Assembly: GCF_002833405.1 (NCBI RefSeq)
Contig: NZ_CP025124.1
Coordinates: 1-64,000, forward strand
Direction of reading: 5' to 3'
Length of the DNA stretch: 64,000 nt
Origin: Planococcus sp. MB-3u-03
GTDB lineage: Bacteria > Bacillota > Bacilli > Bacillales_A > Planococcaceae
The position numbers and the translations under genes are program-made. The notes beneath the pieces were generated by a model, which worked only from the letters and a program-made list of their open reading frames with translations, searched no databases and was not told where the DNA came from. Numbering within the stretch: the first letter of the stretch is position 1; the number at the start of each line of letters is the position of its first letter. Below, piece after piece: positions 24,291-35,159 of the stretch.

Positions 24291-24668
24291 ATGGAGGAAA
24301 TCGAAATTAGTAAAAAGAATGATACATGCCAAACTTTCTGTTATGACGAAGAAGTGATTGGAAGGGTTCAACCTAAGATGGTCGGCATTCGTGGGGTGGA
24401 GTTAATCTTCAAAGCACTTTCTGATGCGACCCGACTGAAAATTGCTTATGCTTTGACACTGGAAAAAGAATTATGTGTTTGTGACGTGGCCAATATTCTA
24501 GGGACAACCACAGCTACTGCTTCGCACCATCTGCGCTATTTGCGTAATATGGGATTGGCAGATTATGAAAAACGCGGGAAATTGGTTTTTTATTCACTAG
24601 CTGATGATCATGTGCACCAGTTAGTCCGCATTGCTTGCGAGCATGCAGAGGAGGACCGATACAAATGA
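24291..24668 (+). CDS. cadC: CadC/SmtB-ArsR family metal-responsive repressor
   Basis: A 125-residue winged-helix repressor. The metal site cysteines are visible: C13 and C17 in the N-terminal arm, and C62 and C64 in ELCVCDVAN on the recognition-helix side, as in CadC of pI258. The recognition helix is [18 protein letters not shown]. It binds the palindrome just upstream and releases it on Cd, Pb, Bi or Zn binding. It overlaps cadA by 4 bases. Confidence 0.93.
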   Translation: MEEIEISKKNDTCQTFCYDEEVIGRVQPKMVGIRGVELIFKALSDATRLKIAYALTLEKELCVCDVANILGTTTATASHHLRYLRNMGLADYEKRGKLVFYSLADDHVHQLVRIACEHAEEDRYK

Positions 24669-26779
24669 GCGAAACTCAGGACCAACACATTTACAAGCTC
24701 CAAAATCTATCCTGCACCAGCTGTGCCGCTAAGTTCGAAAAAAACATCCGAGAAATTCCTACAGTTGAAGACGTGAAACTAAACTTTGGAGCTTCAAAAA
24801 TCACCATCGCTGGACAAGCCTCAATTGAACAATTAGAGCAAGCCGGTTCTTTCGATGGCATCCTGGTATATCCTGAACACCAACGATTGCCTGAAACCAA
24901 AGAGCCGTTTTGGAAGCAACGAGCGAATCAAACCACCATGGTTTCTCTCTTCTTTTTGATTCTCGGCTATATATCATCACTTCAAATTGGCGAAGAAGAA
25001 GTTATTACTATCGGCCTTTTTGGTCTAGCGATTTTGACAGGCGGTCTCAGTCTTTTCAAGGAAGGGCTTAAAAATCTTATTAAGTTCCAATTCGATATGA
25101 CAACGTTAATGACCATCGCGGTCATTGGAGCTGCAGTTATTGGCGAATGGGGAGAAGGTGCTGTCGTAGTCTTTTTGTTTGCAATCAGTGAAGCATTGGA
25201 AACCTACTCCATGGACAAAGCAAGAAACTCCATTCGTTCACTAATGGACATCGCACCTAATACAGCTACAATCAAACGTGGAACACAAGAGTTCGAAGTA
25301 GATGTAGAGGACATTCAGGTCGGTGACATCATGATCATTAAACCAGGACAAAAATTGGCAATGGACGGCGTTGTCGCAAAAGGGAATTCGTCAATTAATC
25401 AGGCAGCAATTACAGGCGAATCTTTGCCTGTCCATAAAAGTGCTGGAGATGAAGTATTTGCAGGCACACTCAATGAAGAGGGTGCATTGGAAGTCCGGAT
25501 CACCAAGAGAACTGAAGACACTACGATTGCAAAGATTATTCACTTAGTTGAGGAAGCCCAGGCAGAGCGTGCCCCTTCCCAGCAGTTCGTAGACAAGTTC
25601 GCAAAGTATTACACACCAGCTATATTAATTATCTCCCTTTTAGTCGCTGTCCTCCCCCCCTTACTTATAAATGGGGAATGGAACGAATGGATTTATCGCG
25701 GTTTAGCAGTTCTAGTTGTGGGGTGCCCTTGTGCTCTCGTCATTTCTACGCCTGTCGCTATTGTCACAGCAATCGGCAATGCTGCTAGAAATGGCGTATT
25801 GATTAAAGGGGGGATCCACTTAGAAGAAACTGGCCGTCTCAAAGTCATTGCTTTTGATAAAACGGGGACACTAACGCATGGAACTCCCGAAGTAACGAAT
25901 ATTGTTTCCCTGTCAACCATGACTGAAAAAGAAGTCCTTAAAACAGCTGCATCCATTGAAAACCTCTCTCAACATCCGCTGGCGGCTGCTGTTTTGCGAA
26001 AAGCGCAGAGCTCCAATATTATTTTAGCTGAAGTAGAGAACTTCCAATCGATGACCGGCAAAGGCGCAAAAGCCGAAGTCAACGGCCAACTGTATTTCAT
26101 TGGCAGCCCTCATCTGTTTACAGCTGAATTAAAACGATCATCTGAAATTTCAGCGGGTATTGAAGCGCTTCAAGCTGACGGCAAGACCGTAATGCTGTTA
26201 GGGTCCCATACTGGAATCAAAGGATATATAGCAGTAGAAGACCAGATTAGATCCGCTAGCTCTACTATCATTCAAAAACTATACGATTTGGGCATTCAGA
26301 AAACGATTATGCTCACAGGTGATAATAAACTGGCAGCTACTTCAATCGGCAATAAACTTCATTTGACTGAAGTTAGATCGGATTTAATGCCCGAAGATAA
26401 ATTAGATGCCATTAAATCTTTACGAAAACAGTTTGGCAAGGTTGCGATGATTGGCGATGGAGTAAACGATGCGCCGGCATTAGCAACTTCTACTGTCGGA
26501 ATTGCCATGGGCGGGGCTGGGACTGACACAGCGTTAGAAACGGCAGATATCGCACTTATGGCAGATGATTTAGATAAACTCCCTTATACTATTGGGTTAA
26601 GCAGAAAAACTTTGAAAATCATCTTTCAAAACGTAGCTTTTGCTTTGGGGCTGAAATTGCTAGCCTTGCTGTTAATCATTCCTGGATGGTTAACATTATG
26701 GATGGCCATATTTGCAGATATGGGTGCCACATTGATTGTCGTATTGAATTCTCTGCGGCTCATGAAAACCAAGTATTGA
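24665..26779 (+). CDS. cadA: Cadmium/zinc-exporting P1B-type ATPase, module 1
   Basis: A 704-residue heavy-metal ATPase. The N-terminal HMA domain has CTSC (C17/C20). The transport motif GCPCALVIS has C354 and C356. The phosphorylation motif DKTGT starts at D398, and GDGVNDAPA lies at about 597. It exports Cd(II), Zn(II) or Pb(II) through the cytoplasmic membrane. Start ATG overlaps the cadC stop. It resembles the second copy at 41727 over its full length, but has clearly diverged, so the two are paralogues from separate acquisitions rather than a recent duplication. Confidence 0.95.
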   Translation: MSETQDQHIYKLQNLSCTSCAAKFEKNIREIPTVEDVKLNFGASKITIAGQASIEQLEQAGSFDGILVYPEHQRLPETKEPFWKQRANQTTMVSLFFLILGYISSLQIGEEEVITIGLFGLAILTGGLSLFKEGLKNLIKFQFDMTTLMTIAVIGAAVIGEWGEGAVVVFLFAISEALETYSMDKARNSIRSLMDIAPNTATIKRGTQEFEVDVEDIQVGDIMIIKPGQKLAMDGVVAKGNSSINQAAITGESLPVHKSAGDEVFAGTLNEEGALEVRITKRTEDTTIAKIIHLVEEAQAERAPSQQFVDKFAKYYTPAILIISLLVAVLPPLLINGEWNEWIYRGLAVLVVGCPCALVISTPVAIVTAIGNAARNGVLIKGGIHLEETGRLKVIAFDKTGTLTHGTPEVTNIVSLSTMTEKEVLKTAASIENLSQHPLAAAVLRKAQSSNIILAEVENFQSMTGKGAKAEVNGQLYFIGSPHLFTAELKRSSEISAGIEALQADGKTVMLLGSHTGIKGYIAVEDQIRSASSTIIQKLYDLGIQKTIMLTGDNKLAATSIGNKLHLTEVRSDLMPEDKLDAIKSLRKQFGKVAMIGDGVNDAPALATSTVGIAMGGAGTDTALETADIALMADDLDKLPYTIGLSRKTLKIIFQNVAFALGLKLLALLLIIPGWLTLWMAIFADMGATLIVVLNSLRLMKTKY

Positions 26780-26826
26780 GCCAACCTGTATAACCCGCAT
26801 CATTTTATCTTGGAATCCAACTAATA

Positions 26827-26866
26827 AAAAGAGCCAGCCGTTCAAAACTGAATGGCTGGCTCTTTT
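26827..26866. terminator. Terminator after cadA module 1
   Basis: Thirteen-base arms AAAAGAGCCAGCC / GGCTGGCTCTTTT. A and T flanks make it usable from both sides; it separates cadA from the converging peptidase remnant. Confidence 0.9.
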
Positions 26867-26896
26867 GCATATGGTCATGGTGAAAAGATTTGCTTA

Positions 26897-28320
26897 TCAA
26901 GAACCGATATAGTTTCTCGGATCTACTGCATTTGAACTTGAACCATTCCAAATGCCAATATGAATTTCAAAATGAAGATGAGATCCAGTAGAACGGCCAG
27001 TACTTCCCATACCGCCGATTCGTTGTCCCTGAGTCACTTTTTGTCCTTCAGATACGTTAAGCGCGCTCATATGTCCGTATACAGTAGTGAACGTTTGTCC
27101 GTTGACGGAATGGGTGATAACTACCGCGTTTCCTAATCCCCCCATAACACCTGCATGAGAAACATATCCATCTGCAGCAGCTGTTATTGCTGTACCGACA
27201 CCATTTGCAATATCCATGCCTGAAGTAAACTCAGGACCATCACCAATATCACGCCATCCAAAGTTAGATGTCACTCGCCCAGTAGTCGGCCGAATGAAGG
27301 GAGATCCTGACGATACAGCTGGGGTAGCCTGAGCTTCTGGCTCGCTTGCTAATACAGCCGATTCTGTAGATTTTGATGAACTTTCAACAGACTCCACAGA
27401 TTTTTCGGCTTTTTGTTCTTGTGCTTTCTGTTCTTGTGCTTTTTGTTCTTGTGCTTTTTTCTTTGCTGCCTGCTCTGCTGCTTTGCGTTCTGCTGCTGCT
27501 TTACGTTCCTGAGCTAACTTACGCTTTCGTTCTTCTTCAGCTTTTCTAGCTACTTCGGCTAGACGTTTTGTTCTTTGGTAATTTGATTTTCTAAATCTGC
27601 TGATACATCAAGTGCTTCAGAACGTTGTTGCTCTAAATCGGATTTTCTGCTGCCAATCGCTGCTGTTCTGCCTTCAAATCTTTTGAGACCGTCTTGTTCA
27701 GCTTTTGTCCATTGAGCTCATTTCTAAGTTTTCAAGCTCTGTTCTACGCTCTTCTTGCTTAGCAAGCTTGGTTTCCACCTGGGCCTTTTGATTTGCCAAT
27801 AATTCTTTATCTTCTTCTTGGGTACGCATGATTTTCACGGTCGGCTTCAATTAACGTGTTAACAGCCGAAAATCGATCAATAAAATCAACAAAATCCTCA
27901 GCCCCAAGCAAAACATCTATATAATCAACGGATCCGCCACTCATTTGGATAGCTCGTGCCCGTTCTTTCAGTAATTCTGTTCGCTCATCAATTTTTCTTT
28001 AACTTAGCGATTGAATCTTTAAATCCTTTATTTCCGCTGTCGTTTGTTCAATTTCGCCTTCGACAACTGCAACTTTTGATGTCGTTTCTTGAATTTGTTT
28101 ATCCAAGCTTTGAATTTCTTCCATGATTTTTCCAGAGCTGATTGATTCTTGGAAATTTCGTTTGCTTTATTATTAATTCCTTTGTTTAAATCATTCTGTT
28201 TTGCTCTATTTCCTGTTTCTCTTGTTCGAGTTCACTCAATTTATCCGCATTTACTGTAGGCATTAAAATCGAGAATGCCAAAATAGAAGATAAACCTGTT
28301 ACTAACCACTGCTTTCTCAT
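26897..28320 (-). pseudogene. M23 peptidase with coiled-coil N-terminus, frameshifted
   Basis: The 5' end encodes a signal peptide (MRKQWLVTGLSSILAF onward) and an EnvC/CwlO-like coiled coil (LSELEQEKQEIEQ...). The first frameshift comes about 40 codons in, and several more follow up to about 27400. The last 166 residues (27397-26897) read cleanly as an M23/LysM-less peptidase domain. Oddly, the first zinc ligand is missing: the usual HSGxD is FTSGMD, while the second part HLHFE is intact. Even repaired, it may be a degenerate M23 that activates other hydrolases, as EnvC does. Pseudogene or sequence error cannot be separated here. Confidence 0.8.
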
Positions 28321-28730
28321 TGTTACTTCCCTCTCGTACTTTAACTCTTATTTCTTTATGTATAGGTTAGTGCTACATCATTTAAAATTCGCGCTAAAAC
28401 ATATCGTTTTATAATCAGGTGTCTTCCAGGACTCACCAATAGTTTCAAAACACTTTGTTATTCAGGGAACCCGATTTTAAAATCCAACTGCATCAGTGTA
28501 TCATGGGGCTCTTTTACATTTGTTACAGGAACCTTGCAATTTCGTTTTTAATTCAAGGTTTTTCCCAGTGCAGAATCTCAGCTTTTTTATTCATTTTTTC
28601 TGTAAGTACCAATCGATGCTCCTAATTAGGAGATGGCGGAATCAAATAAAGATGCTTGGATATATGATATACCCAAGCATCTTTATCCATTCTAAAGCCG
28701 CTATGACCGTATTGAATTTTTAAGAAGGAA
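28321..28730. other. Intergenic with terminator hairpin
   Basis: 410 bases without a convincing gene. It holds a hairpin AAAGATGCTTGG / CCAAGCATCTTT at 28647-28683, which lies just after the amylase-like gene (minus strand) and probably terminates it. Confidence 0.6.
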
Positions 28731-30176
28731 TTATTTTTTAGCAGTGGCAGCCTTCTTTTTCTTTCTTCCTCGACGCCAAGCTAAAAACAAGAACGTTAAG
28801 AAGGAGATGTATAAGACTACTAACGCTGCGATATAGGCTTTATTGAAGCCTTTTTGTTCGATGATATTGAAAGCTTCTCCTAATTCTCTATCTAAAGTGA
28901 TCCGGTAATTTCCCTCTTCATCCTGACGCGCAATATTGTTTTCGAATAATCCACGCAATTCCTTATCGTCGCCAACTACACTGGCTGGCAAAGTCAAACT
29001 TTGTGTAGAGGAAGAATTGTTAATTGCGATAATCCAGGTTTCTTCTTCGTTTGACCGCTTATATACAAACCAGCCGTCTTCCTCGTGCAATACTTCCATA
29101 CTACCCGTCCGCAAGGCTGCTGATTGATTCCGAAGAGAAGTCAAGTTGGCTATATGGTCGATTAATTCCTCATCTACCCCTAAGTCCAAGATAGGGTGGG
29201 TATCAGGAGCTGTTTGCCCATTAACAGCAATTTCAGAACCATATTGTATGACAGGAATCCCTGGCATAGTTAATAATTGAAAGGTAAGCAACTTCCATCG
29301 TGTTGGCGGGAAGCCGCCTTCTTGGACTGTGTCCGCAGTGAACCGGGAAGTGAGGAGAGAATCAACTTGAATCAGCTTGCCCTCTGCTTCTTCCCAAGAA
29401 CCGGAAAGCTCTGTTTCATTAGGGTTAAAACTCTTATAGCTATCTCTTAAAGCAGTCTCAATTCCTGGCATGACCACAGCATCAAGGCCGTCTTGAGGTG
29501 GTGTTACATCATCGCTTATTACATAGAGATCCCGAATGCTTTTTAGGCTTTCAGAAAATCGAGTGATAAAGGCTGGATCCAAGCTATCTGCCTTTTTTAT
29601 TCGAATACCGTCAATCGCATATTTTTCGATGAAGCCTTCAAATTGTCCAATTAATTGATCTTGTACTTCACGATTAGCGGTCTCCAGAGCGATGGTTCCA
29701 TTTTCATTTTCAACAAACCATTCAGGATGGCTTTCCCGCCATACATGTTGTTCACTCAATTCCTGAGTCGGCAGATCAATCATTACCTTTAAATCCAGTT
29801 CATGGGCTTTGTTTATAACTTCCTCCCATTCCTCCTGGGTACCAAAACGCGACTCTAACTCATCGTAATCCACTACGGCTGTCCCATCATAGGAAGTCGC
29901 AGAGAAGACAGGCCCAACGGAAATCATAGTAAACCCCATATCTTTTATGTACTGCATTTCGCTGGTCAGTCCTGCAAAATCTCCCCCGCTAAATGAATTA
30001 GGGTCTAGGGAATTCACATTGATATCATTTTGAATTCCCTTATTAAAGAATCGATCCACCAATAGGTCATAAATAATTTCATCTTGCAATTCATTATTCT
30101 CTGAAGCTTCTATCGGCCTTGCTAAATTGAATAGTAAAAATCCCACCAACAGGATTGAAACCCATCTCTTTTTCAC
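28731..30176 (-). CDS. Membrane-anchored GH13 amylase-like protein lacking catalytic residues
   Basis: A 481-residue protein with a signal peptide (1-24), a GH13 TIM-barrel domain, and a C-terminal membrane segment (about 448-468) followed by a Lys-rich tail. The fold is evident: IIYDLLVDRFFNKG, GGDFAGLTSEMQYIKDMGF, and MPGIPVIQYGSE. The catalytic motifs are altered. The nucleophile region reads DGIRIKKADS where GFRxD is expected, so Asp is Lys. The acid/base strand reads YVISDDV instead of GE. No FLDNHD motif is seen. It is therefore probably not a hydrolase but a carbohydrate-binding or structural protein, similar in principle to 4F2hc/rBAT. The frame is intact, so it is likely under selection. 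Confidence 0.8.
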   Translation of the reverse strand: MKKRWVSILLVGFLLFNLARPIEASENNELQDEIIYDLLVDRFFNKGIQNDINVNSLDPNSFSGGDFAGLTSEMQYIKDMGFTMISVGPVFSATSYDGTAVVDYDELESRFGTQEEWEEVINKAHELDLKVMIDLPTQELSEQHVWRESHPEWFVENENGTIALETANREVQDQLIGQFEGFIEKYAIDGIRIKKADSLDPAFITRFSESLKSIRDLYVISDDVTPPQDGLDAVVMPGIETALRDSYKSFNPNETELSGSWEEAEGKLIQVDSLLTSRFTADTVQEGGFPPTRWKLLTFQLLTMPGIPVIQYGSEIAVNGQTAPDTHPILDLGVDEELIDHIANLTSLRNQSAALRTGSMEVLHEEDGWFVYKRSNEEETWIIAINNSSSTQSLTLPASVVGDDKELRGLFENNIARQDEEGNYRITLDRELGEAFNIIEQKGFNKAYIAALVVLYISFLTFLFLAWRRGRKKKKAATAKK

Positions 30177-30480
30177 ACAGTTTTCCTCCTCAAAAATACC
30201 AAACTCGTTTTCAGATTCGGTTCAGTGTAACAAATATCAATTTTCTCTTCTATATAAAATTAAATACTTCATAAACTCTGCTTAAAGTTTTATCGATCCT
30301 GTGAATATTTAAGCATACCCGGATAAAGCTTCAGTAGGTTAAACTATTAGTAAACTTTATTCTGTAATTAAGGAGTCAATAGGTATTGATTTTTCTAATC
30401 ATGTATTACAGTTAAACAGGATATTAACAATGTTCCAAAAATGAACTACCGCAATTTCACTAATCCTAAGGAGGAATATC
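30177..30480. other. Intergenic between divergent genes
   Basis: About 300 AT-rich bases between the amylase-like gene (minus) and the small membrane gene (plus). It must contain both promoters, but no box pair stands out. Confidence 0.4.
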
Positions 30481-30711
30481 ATGCTCTCTTCAAATAAAAA
30501 GCCACAAGATAAATCGACAACTTTTGGATTTCTATTTTACTTTGTGGCCTTGCTCGGCTGGTCTATTTATGATTTTTTTGTCACGGGTACTACTGGATGG
30601 CAAGTACCGATTCTATTTCTTGGGTTTGCCATCTATCTGTGGACAAAAGTATTTTATCAGCAACGAAAAATAAAAGAGACAGTAAAAGAGTCCGAGCTGA
30701 AACTCAAGTGA
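30481..30711 (+). CDS. Small membrane protein (76 aa)
   Basis: A 76-residue protein behind AAGGAGG. Two hydrophobic segments (about 14-34 and 40-56) are followed by a charged C-terminal helix (QQRKIKETVKESELKLK). No family is recognised. It is a single-gene unit with its own terminator. Confidence 0.65.
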   Translation: MLSSNKKPQDKSTTFGFLFYFVALLGWSIYDFFVTGTTGWQVPILFLGFAIYLWTKVFYQQRKIKETVKESELKLK

Positions 30712-30727
30712 ATGATAAGGGGACAAT

Positions 30728-30762
30728 AAAAAAGAGCGACGGGCTTTCCGTCGCTCTTTTTT
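30728..30762 (+). terminator. Terminator after the small membrane gene
   Basis: Fifteen-base perfect arms AAAAAAGAGCGACGG / CCGTCGCTCTTTTTT with a 5-base loop. Confidence 0.92.
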
Positions 30763-30820
30763 ATCAAAATATTTTTGAACACTCTATTCCAGACACTTTC
30801 AAATGAATCCTCTGCGAAAG

Positions 30821-31750
30821 CTAACGGGAGTCTTCTAAATCCTTCAAATCCCCGTGAATGGACTCTATATGGGGATGGTCTTGTGATTCCAATTGAATTG
30901 TTATGTGGGTAATTTGTTGTTTTATCATTGCAGCCTCTATCTCTCTCAATATGAGTTGGCTTTCTTCGAAAGAAAGGCCATTCTCTATCACCACATGGCC
31001 CGATAATGCATTTTTTCCGCTAGTGATGCTCCAGACATGCAAATCGTGTATATTATTTACTCCTGGGATTTTTTCAATCGTATCTGTTATGCGATCGATA
31101 CTTACATCTGTGGGGGTTCCTTCCATCAATACATGAATGGCTTCCTTTGTAACACGCCAACCACTTATTAAAACAAGTATGGCTACAACGACACTAGCTA
31201 AAGGATCGGCCCATGCCCAGCCGAAAAAGATTATTAGCAATGCGGCTGTTATGGCTCCTACAGAACCCAACAAATCACTCAGTACGTGTAGGAAGGCGGC
31301 CCGAAGATTCAAATTGTCCTTAGTATCTCCGCCTCTGGTCAAAATCCAGGCAACCAATATATTTACTAATAGACCGATAATGGCAATAATCAACATGCCT
31401 GTTGTAGCGACTTCTGGCGGATCAGAAAACCGATGGTAGGCCTCGTAAAAAATGTAAAGTGAGATTAATACTAATGTTACTCCATTGAAGACGGCAGCTA
31501 AGATTTCGAACCTCTTGTAACCATAGGTCTTAGCTTGATCCGCTGCCTTTTCCCCAATTGTAAAAGCTAAAAACCCAATACCTAAGGAAATCGAATCGCT
31601 TAACATATGTCCAGCATCCGCAATCAATGCCAGGCTATTTGTCAGAAAGCCGCCAATCGCTTCTACGACCATATAAACCGTAATAATCAAAAAAGAAATT
31701 AATAAAGTTTTTTTATTGCGTCCATGTGCGTGGTCATGGTCACTCCCCAT
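30821..31750 (-). CDS. czcD: CDF-family Zn/Cd/Co exporter (CzcD type)
   Basis: A 309-residue cation diffusion facilitator. It has a His-rich N-terminus (HDHAHG), six membrane segments, and site-A residues D45, H48 and D52 in ADAGHMLSDS. The partner HVLSDLLGS is in helix 5, and a C-terminal cytoplasmic domain (IPGVNNIHDLHVWSI) is present. It exchanges Zn(II), Cd(II) or Co(II) for protons. The gene follows the second CDF gene at 31830 on the same strand with an 80-base gap. The frame is intact. Confidence 0.93.
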   Translation of the reverse strand: MGSDHDHAHGRNKKTLLISFLIITVYMVVEAIGGFLTNSLALIADAGHMLSDSISLGIGFLAFTIGEKAADQAKTYGYKRFEILAAVFNGVTLVLISLYIFYEAYHRFSDPPEVATTGMLIIAIIGLLVNILVAWILTRGGDTKDNLNLRAAFLHVLSDLLGSVGAITAALLIIFFGWAWADPLASVVVAILVLISGWRVTKEAIHVLMEGTPTDVSIDRITDTIEKIPGVNNIHDLHVWSITSGKNALSGHVVIENGLSFEESQLILREIEAAMIKQQITHITIQLESQDHPHIESIHGDLKDLEDSR

Positions 31751-31829
31751 TTACGATACCTCCCTTATTGGATATCTTTGCAAAAGTAAAATTGATCAAC
31801 TGGTTATTCACATAATAGGATCTTGGCAA

Positions 31830-32678
31830 TCACTGAGTTTTCCAATCCATTTCAATTGTGGAATGAATGATGTGAAGATCCGAAATTGTACTCCGGACCT
31901 TTTCCTTAATTGCAGTTGATTCTGCCAAATTTTCTCCAGTGACCGAGAGGCACACATTCATTGCGTGCTCCTCCCCATCAATTGACCATATATGCAGATC
32001 CTTTACTGAAAGTACCCCAGGAATTTTCTCAATTCTTGAATGGACTTCATCCAAATTGATGTCCTGAGGTACACCTTCAAGCAAAATCTTCATGGTTTTC
32101 GATAAATTCCGAAAAACATTGAACAGTATAAATAAAGCAATGGCAATCGATAAAATGGGATCAAGTATATGGATGTCTTTGAACAACAAAACAATACCTA
32201 CTATTAGTACGGCCACCCAACCTAGGACGTCTTCTAATAGATGCCAAGTAAGCACGCCTTCATTTACTGACTTGCCTTTATGTAGCCTGTATGCCGCAAA
32301 TCCATTTAACAACACACCTGCAACTGCAAACCAAACCATTCCTTGGGCATTGGAGTGCTCGGGGTTGAATAGAAGAGGTATGGCTTGAAAGAAAATATAA
32401 ACAGAACCCGCAATTAAAATGAGTGCATTAATCAAAGCTCCCAGCAGCGAAAAACGCTTGTAACCGAAACTGAACTTTTGGTCTCCTTCCTTCTTCGAGA
32501 ATTTTTGCAGAAACCAAGAAAGCCCCAATGCTGTTGCATCCCCCAAGTCATGTACGGCATCAGACATAATAGCCACGCTATTAATTAAGAAGCCCCCAAT
32601 GAATTCGCCTATAGAAAAAAGCAAGTTGATGAAAAAAGCCAATTTGATATTTTTTTCATCCTTATGAGCTGTTGCCAT
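31830..32678 (-). CDS. CDF-family cation exporter
   Basis: A 282-residue CDF protein of a different subgroup from its neighbour. It has six membrane segments with SDAVHDLGDA (D40, H43, D47) and WHLLEDVLGW as the second half of the metal site, and a C-terminal domain IPGVLSVKDLHIWSIDGEEH. There is no His-rich N-terminus. Having two dissimilar CDF genes in tandem suggests different metals or affinities. Ribosome site GAGGAGG before the ATG. Confidence 0.92.
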   Translation of the reverse strand: MATAHKDEKNIKLAFFINLLFSIGEFIGGFLINSVAIMSDAVHDLGDATALGLSWFLQKFSKKEGDQKFSFGYKRFSLLGALINALILIAGSVYIFFQAIPLLFNPEHSNAQGMVWFAVAGVLLNGFAAYRLHKGKSVNEGVLTWHLLEDVLGWVAVLIVGIVLLFKDIHILDPILSIAIALFILFNVFRNLSKTMKILLEGVPQDINLDEVHSRIEKIPGVLSVKDLHIWSIDGEEHAMNVCLSVTGENLAESTAIKEKVRSTISDLHIIHSTIEMDWKTQ

Positions 32679-32980
32679 CTGTTATCCTCCTCTCTCAGTA
32701 CATTTAAATAAAAATGACGTACAAATTTTGATTCTTACTCTTGCTTAATTAACTAACTCCATTTTGCTGAGTAGTCACTATATTCCCCAAAGCTCATGAA
32801 ATACACCTTGGTATATGATGTGTGCAATTCCACAATTACTTATGACGAAGAATTTCGGCCAGCAGGAAATTATGTAAGATTTAAAGAATGTGACAGAGAA
32901 AAAGGAATTTCATACTCCTTTTCATCTGTTCTATACTTGCCTATGCCAAATATTGACATCCTAACTAGGAGGTAGAGAGA
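32679..32980. other. Intergenic, no gene seen
   Basis: About 300 bases between the divergent CDF and methyltransferase genes, AT-rich. No operator like that of cadC is visible. Confidence 0.4.
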
Positions 32981-33601
32981 GTGAACAATACATGGAACAA
33001 AATAATGTATAGGATTTGGTCGCCTATCTATGACCAGATCTTCAACACTGGGCCTTTCTTAGAAGCGAGGAAGAAAGTTTTCCAAGATGTTAAGTTTGAA
33101 AACACTCAAATCTATTATTTGTAGGAGTGGGGACAGGGGCCGATTTGGAATTATTCAATCCTCAACACTTTACTATTACCGCTATTGACTTATCTCCCGA
33201 CATGTTAGAAAAGCTCGCAAAAATATCCGAGTCTGCTATTAATTTTTAGAAATGGATGCTCAAAATTGAATTTTGACGACAATCAGTTTGATTTTGTCAT
33301 TGCCAGCCTGATACTTTCTGTTGTACCTGATCCGAATACTTGTTTGAGAGAAATGGCACGCGTCCTCAAAAATAGTGGGGAACTCATTATTTTTGATAAG
33401 TTTTCTTCAACTGAAACAAGCTCTTCAATTCAACGAAGACTAGTTAGGCCTTTCGTAAAACTACTTGGGACCGATATTGCCTTGAGTTTCAAAGCTTTGT
33501 TCGAAGAAAACAAACGGTATCTGAAGCTCATAGACAAAAGCCCTGTCATGTTTAACGGTTTTATACTAAAATTCGCCTCCGAAAAGAATAAAAAACTTTA
33601 G
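32981..33601 (+). pseudogene. Class I SAM-dependent methyltransferase, frameshifted
   Basis: GTG start behind AGGAGG, then NTWNKIMYRIWSPIYDQIF, the beginning of a UbiE-like methyltransferase. The SAM motif I region (GVGTGADLELF) is reached only after a frameshift near 33110. A second shift lies near 33245. The C-terminal half (33266-33601) is intact and contains DNQFDFVIASLILSVVPDP and LREMARVLKNSGELIIFDKF. Two single-base losses would explain it. The substrate is unknown. Confidence 0.8.
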
Positions 33602-33664
33602 TAGATTGTCTTTGACTTACTCAAAACCTTCTCAAAATCTAGTTGATTTCCTACTTAAACTAAG

Positions 33665-34024
33665 AAAGGACAGTGTCAATGCGATTCCCTCTCTTTTAGT
33701 AGTTCTATGGGCATCAGTGATTTTAGCGGTTATGTCCACAAGCGATGCATATGCTTTTTAGTTGATCAAGTCGTAGAGTATCAGATAAACTTGCAGCCTA
33801 ACTTTCTTGAATTACTGAAATTTAGTGACGTTGCTTTCAATGATGCTTTTACTTAGCACAAAAACTGGCCATTTGTTATCCTTTGGGATTCTGTATATTT
33901 TAATGTTCATTTGGCTAAAGCAAACTTTCTATTCTTGGTTTTATGCACATCGTTTGCCTTTTCTCAGAAGTTTTCAGTTGTTTTCGATAGAAATGGTAGG
34001 CTCTTTGATGTGGGCATCGATTTA
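33665..34024 (+). pseudogene. Remnant of a small membrane protein
   Basis: A translation spread over several frames gives hydrophobic stretches (SLLVVLWASVILAVMSTSD, then VILWDSVYFNVH and FLFLVLCTSFAF), with stops and shifts between them. It follows the methyltransferase remnant. It looks like a decayed or badly sequenced membrane protein; I do not recognise the family. Confidence 0.35.
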
Positions 34025-35159
34025 ATTGGTATTTTCTAGCCCATCAACTGATTATCAGAGTTCTCAACTTTAAAAATGAATTCAGTAAAATAACTAGGAG
34101 ACGATGCTTTTCTAGCTAACCGCAACAATCCGTACTGAGAAGAATAAAACAAGTCTCAAGTTCTCCATAGCCCAATAATGCCTTTTCTACGGTATATAAT
34201 CTGATGGCATTCAAGAATTTTTAATATCTTAGTAAGTCGATAAGTCGACAAATTCAAATCCTTTCTACCTCTTTAGTATTTTGACTAGCACTCCGCAGGA
34301 AGTAGAATTCCTCAAAAATACGTTATAAATCTAAGTCCACTTCTCAGTGTTTCTTTCTTCTCTTCTGCTAAGCATTTTCTGACTTCTTTTATGACCTTAG
34401 TCTCTGAATTCGAAAAGAACACTCATTTTACTTTTCACTAATAAATCTCCTCACTTTTATATCTCGAAACTAAAAACCAATAGATTAAGCCATTACATTA
34501 ATAGGATATGCTAACATCCACAAACTTATTTACATTTAGTGCAGTTAATTTATTAATCCCTCCGCATGAAAATTTAAATGACGAATAGCGAGGATTGGGT
34601 CAAGGAAACGAAAATAATACATGCTATACTTGTCTGACTCTGTCTTCGTTAACTTCTATATTTCCAGTCAACTGTTCCATGGCATAGGTAATTACTTATT
34701 AGACAGTATAAATAGTTTTAGGACTTCAAGTTAATTATGTAAACACCCGATATACAAGCTTCAACTGTTAGTTGGCCATAAGCAACATACGTAATTTGGG
34801 AGCTCAGTAATAAGCAAATCATATACAATAATATATCTATTGAAAAGGAAAGAATACACGATTCTTCTTACAAATGGATTATAGAGAATACATTCAACAT
34901 TATTCCAAGCCAAAGAGTTTTTCAGTAACCCATTCATAAAGTTACACTAACTCTGAATGACTATATCACCAAATAACTCGCTGCTTTATAAATCAAGTTA
35001 CCATACAGGTTTTCAAAGAAGATGATATGTAAAGCTCATGAAGAAGTGAGCTTTACTCAGCTTTTTATTGCATTTAATTAACTGAACCCACCTTTTTGCT
35101 CGAAACAAAACATAGCATCAAGTTTTTCGAAATACATTTTTCATAGGAGGAAAATTGAT
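34025..35159. other. 1.1 kb with no gene seen
   Basis: AT-rich DNA without a frame of coding character on either strand, and no strong repeats. Given the frameshift density around it, it may be a fully decayed gene region. Confidence 0.5.

Noticed and set aside
24635..24664. Upstream extension of cadA module 1 (extra ten codons)
   Set aside because: The ATG at 24665 overlaps the cadC stop in the usual way and gives the expected N-terminus; the extension lies inside cadC.
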